From Cyanobacteria bacterium T3Sed10_344R1 (GTDB taxonomy: Bacteria; Cyanobacteriota; Cyanobacteriia; Phormidesmidales; Phormidesmidaceae), in contig PXDR01000630.1 of NCBI GenBank assembly GCA_003566335.1, positions 1 through 5,629 of the forward strand: a DNA stretch of 5,629 bases, given 5' to 3'. Positions 3,984-5,629 of this stretch are shown here, one piece after another. The position numbers were made by a program, and so were the translations under genes. Numbering within the stretch: position 1 is the first letter of the stretch; each line of letters opens with the position of its first letter. The notes below the pieces were generated by a model, which had not been told where the DNA came from, searched no databases, and saw nothing but the letters and a program-made list of their open reading frames with translations.

Positions 3984-5629
3984 ATGACGGAAATGGCAGG
4001 TCAAGGCACAACGGCAACCGAGGCCGCTCAGGTCTCAGCAGTTCAGGCTTCTGGGCCACAGTTTGAACAATTTGCGGCCCGGATTCAGCCCTTGCTGTTG
4101 CGGATTTACGAGGAAACCCTCGGGGAAGCGGCGGTGAGCGCCCTCACCCAGCGGCTGTTTGCGCTCTTGCAGCCGGTGATTGCTCCCACTGCGCGGGAAG
4201 ATCTGCGCAAGTGGAGCCAGGACAATGTGCTGCTGATTACCTACGGCGATTCGATTTGTGTGGAGGCGGAAAAGCCCCTGGTGACGCTGCTGCGGTTTTT
4301 GCGATCGCACCTCAAAGACGTGGTTACCGGCGTCCACATTCTGCCCTTTTCGCCCTATAGCTCCGACGATGGCTTTGCGGTAATTGACTATTGCCAGGTG
4401 AAGCCAGAGCTGGGGGACTGGGACGATGTGAGTGCGATCGCAGCGGAATTCAACCTGATGGTTGATCTGGTGGTCAACCATGTGTCGAGCCAGCACGTCT
4501 GGTTTGAGCAGTTCAAGCAGGGCAAAAAGCCGGGCTGTGACTACTTCATTGAAGTTGACCCGGCCACGGATGTCTCCCAGGTGGTGCGGCCTCGCAGTGC
4601 GCCCCTGCTGGCTCCGGTGGAGACGGTCAACGGCACCAAACATGTCTGGGCTACCTTTAGCGCCGACCAAGTAGACGTCAACTTCGCCAACCCCGATGTG
4701 CTGGTGGAGTACATCAAGATCATCCTGTTCTATCTAGAGATTGGCTCGCGGTATCTCCGGCTCGATGCTGTCGGCTATCTCTGGAAAAAGCTGGGCACCC
4801 CCTGCATTCACCTGGCCGAAACCCACGGCATCATCCGCCTGTTTCGGGAGATTTTGCAGATGATTGACCCCAGCATCGCCATCATCACCGAAACCAACGT
4901 CCCTAATAAGGAAAATCTCAGCTACTTCGGCAACCGCAACGAAGCCCACATGATCTACAACTTCAGCCTGCCGCCGCTGTTGTTGAATGCCTTGCTCCAG
5001 GGCAAAGCCGAACACCTCAAGACCTGGATGATGAGTATGCCCCCGGCCCCCATGGGCTGCGCCTACTTCAACTTCACCGCCTCCCATGACGGCATTGGGC
5101 TGCGGCCCGCCGAAGGGCTGCTGGTACCGGAGGAGTACGACGCCCTGGTGGCAACCATGCGGAAGTTTGGCGGCAAAATCAGTATGCGCCAGCGCCCGGA
5201 CGGGGAAAGCCCCTATGAGATCAACATTTCCCTCTTCGACGCCCTCAAGGGTACGGTGAAGGGCGAAGACGATTGGCAGGTGCAGCGGTTCCTCTGTGCC
5301 CAGACGATTATGCTGGCCCTGGAAGGAATTCCGGCCCTGTATATCCACAGTCTGCTGGCTACCCCCAACCACCAGGCCGGGGTGGAGTCCACCGGGCGCA
5401 ATCGCTCAATTAACCGCTACCAGTGGAACTATGACGACCTCAGCCAAAAGCTGGCCGACCCCAGTTCACCCCATGCCCAGGTGTTGACGGAGCTCAGCCG
5501 GTTGATTCAGGTACGGCGACAGCAGGCCGCTTTCCATCCCAACGCCACCCAGTACACTCTGCATCCGTTGAACCCGGCCCTATTTGCCTTTTGGCGGCAA
5601 AGCATCACCCGCGACCAGAGCATTTTCTC
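3984..5629 (+). CDS. GH13 subfamily 18 sugar phosphorylase (sucrose/glucosylglycerate phosphorylase type), 3' end outside window
   Basis: Open from ATG 3984 through the last base, giving 548 codons with no stop. An in-frame TAA at 3978-3980 rules out an earlier start; a second in-frame ATG at 3993 is an alternative, and the Shine-Dalgarno sequence is weak. These enzymes use phosphate to split alpha-glucosides, releasing glucose 1-phosphate with retention of configuration, in the cytosol. The GH13 landmarks are all present: VHILPFSPYSSDDGFAVIDY (residues 117-136), region I DLVVNH (161-166), the nucleophile in RLDAVGYLWKK (Asp261), the acid/base in IITETNVPN (Glu303) and the transition-state Asp in FTASHDGIGLRP (Asp369). 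The chain is longer at the N-terminus than classic ~490-residue sucrose phosphorylases. Together with the GTPCIHLAETH and VVRPRSAPLL blocks, this resembles the longer glucosylglycerate phosphorylase (YcjM-like) branch. Substrate therefore remains between sucrose, glucosylglycerate and glucosylglycerol. The residues after 548 are not visible. Confidence 0.9.
   Translation, partial: MTEMAGQGTTATEAAQVSAVQASGPQFEQFAARIQPLLLRIYEETLGEAAVSALTQRLFALLQPVIAPTAREDLRKWSQDNVLLITYGDSICVEAEKPLVTLLRFLRSHLKDVVTGVHILPFSPYSSDDGFAVIDYCQVKPELGDWDDVSAIAAEFNLMVDLVVNHVSSQHVWFEQFKQGKKPGCDYFIEVDPATDVSQVVRPRSAPLLAPVETVNGTKHVWATFSADQVDVNFANPDVLVEYIKIILFYLEIGSRYLRLDAVGYLWKKLGTPCIHLAETHGIIRLFREILQMIDPSIAIITETNVPNKENLSYFGNRNEAHMIYNFSLPPLLLNALLQGKAEHLKTWMMSMPPAPMGCAYFNFTASHDGIGLRPAEGLLVPEEYDALVATMRKFGGKISMRQRPDGESPYEINISLFDALKGTVKGEDDWQVQRFLCAQTIMLALEGIPALYIHSLLATPNHQAGVESTGRNRSINRYQWNYDDLSQKLADPSSPHAQVLTELSRLIQVRRQQAAFHPNATQYTLHPLNPALFAFWRQSITRDQSIF

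Noticed and set aside
4035..4670. A 211-codon open frame on the - strand
   Set aside because: It lies entirely antisense to the sugar phosphorylase, whose catalytic motifs are unmistakable. The antisense translation has no recognisable domain and is a codon-bias shadow.
4734..5372. A 212-codon open frame on the - strand
   Set aside because: It is antisense to the phosphorylase region containing Asp261, Glu303 and Asp369. Long antisense frames are expected in GC-rich genes, and the protein looks like no known family.

Overview
The window looks like a piece of chromosome from a cyanobacterium, probably a filamentous type with a fairly GC-rich genome. Five copies of the HIP1 octamer GCGATCGC occur in 5.6 kb. 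The histidine-kinase remnant (AHEINNPVNF box), the VapB family and the interspersed GGTGCGTTA...TAAC-type hairpin repeat are also styles I associate with cyanobacteria. Genus is not determinable by eye.

Layout. (1) Positions 1-1192 hold a formaldehyde-detoxification pair on the + strand: the 3' end of frmA (class III alcohol dehydrogenase / S-(hydroxymethyl)glutathione dehydrogenase) and a complete fghA (S-formylglutathione hydrolase), 73 bases apart and probably co-transcribed. Together they turn S-hydroxymethylglutathione into formate and free glutathione. (2) Positions 1193-2433 are a decayed, rearranged island. A hairpin repeat is followed by an intact vapB antitoxin gene and a vapC toxin pseudogene. 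The toxin gene carries an in-frame stop, a frameshift and a 3' truncation. The truncated end runs directly into a histidine-kinase fragment that has its own internal deletion removing the ATP-binding domain. An open frame of 244 codons survives across these junctions, but it is a chimera and should not be annotated as a working kinase. (3) Positions 2500-3678 (- strand) encode a 392-residue protein with three tandem ~75-residue repeats, a Pro-rich linker and an M15-type zinc peptidase domain with all three metal ligands; it has no signal peptide. (4) A 305-base intergenic region (3679-3983) separates this gene from the next, divergent one. It holds a plausible sigma-70-type promoter for the peptidase, three short tandem repeats in its leader, and a near-perfect 11-bp inverted repeat on the side of the + strand gene. 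(5) From 3984 to the window end there is a GH13 subfamily 18 sugar phosphorylase (sucrose- or glucosylglycerate-phosphorylase type), cut by the window edge after 548 codons.

The functional blocks are largely independent: C1 detoxification, a toxin-antitoxin/kinase graveyard, cell-wall peptidase, and compatible-solute or storage-sugar phosphorolysis. I do not see a clearly new biological system. The most notable items are the orphan vapB beside a triply broken vapC, the PIN-kinase chimera, the three-repeat leaderless M15 protein with signs of recent repeat duplication, and the inverted repeat upstream of the phosphorylase.
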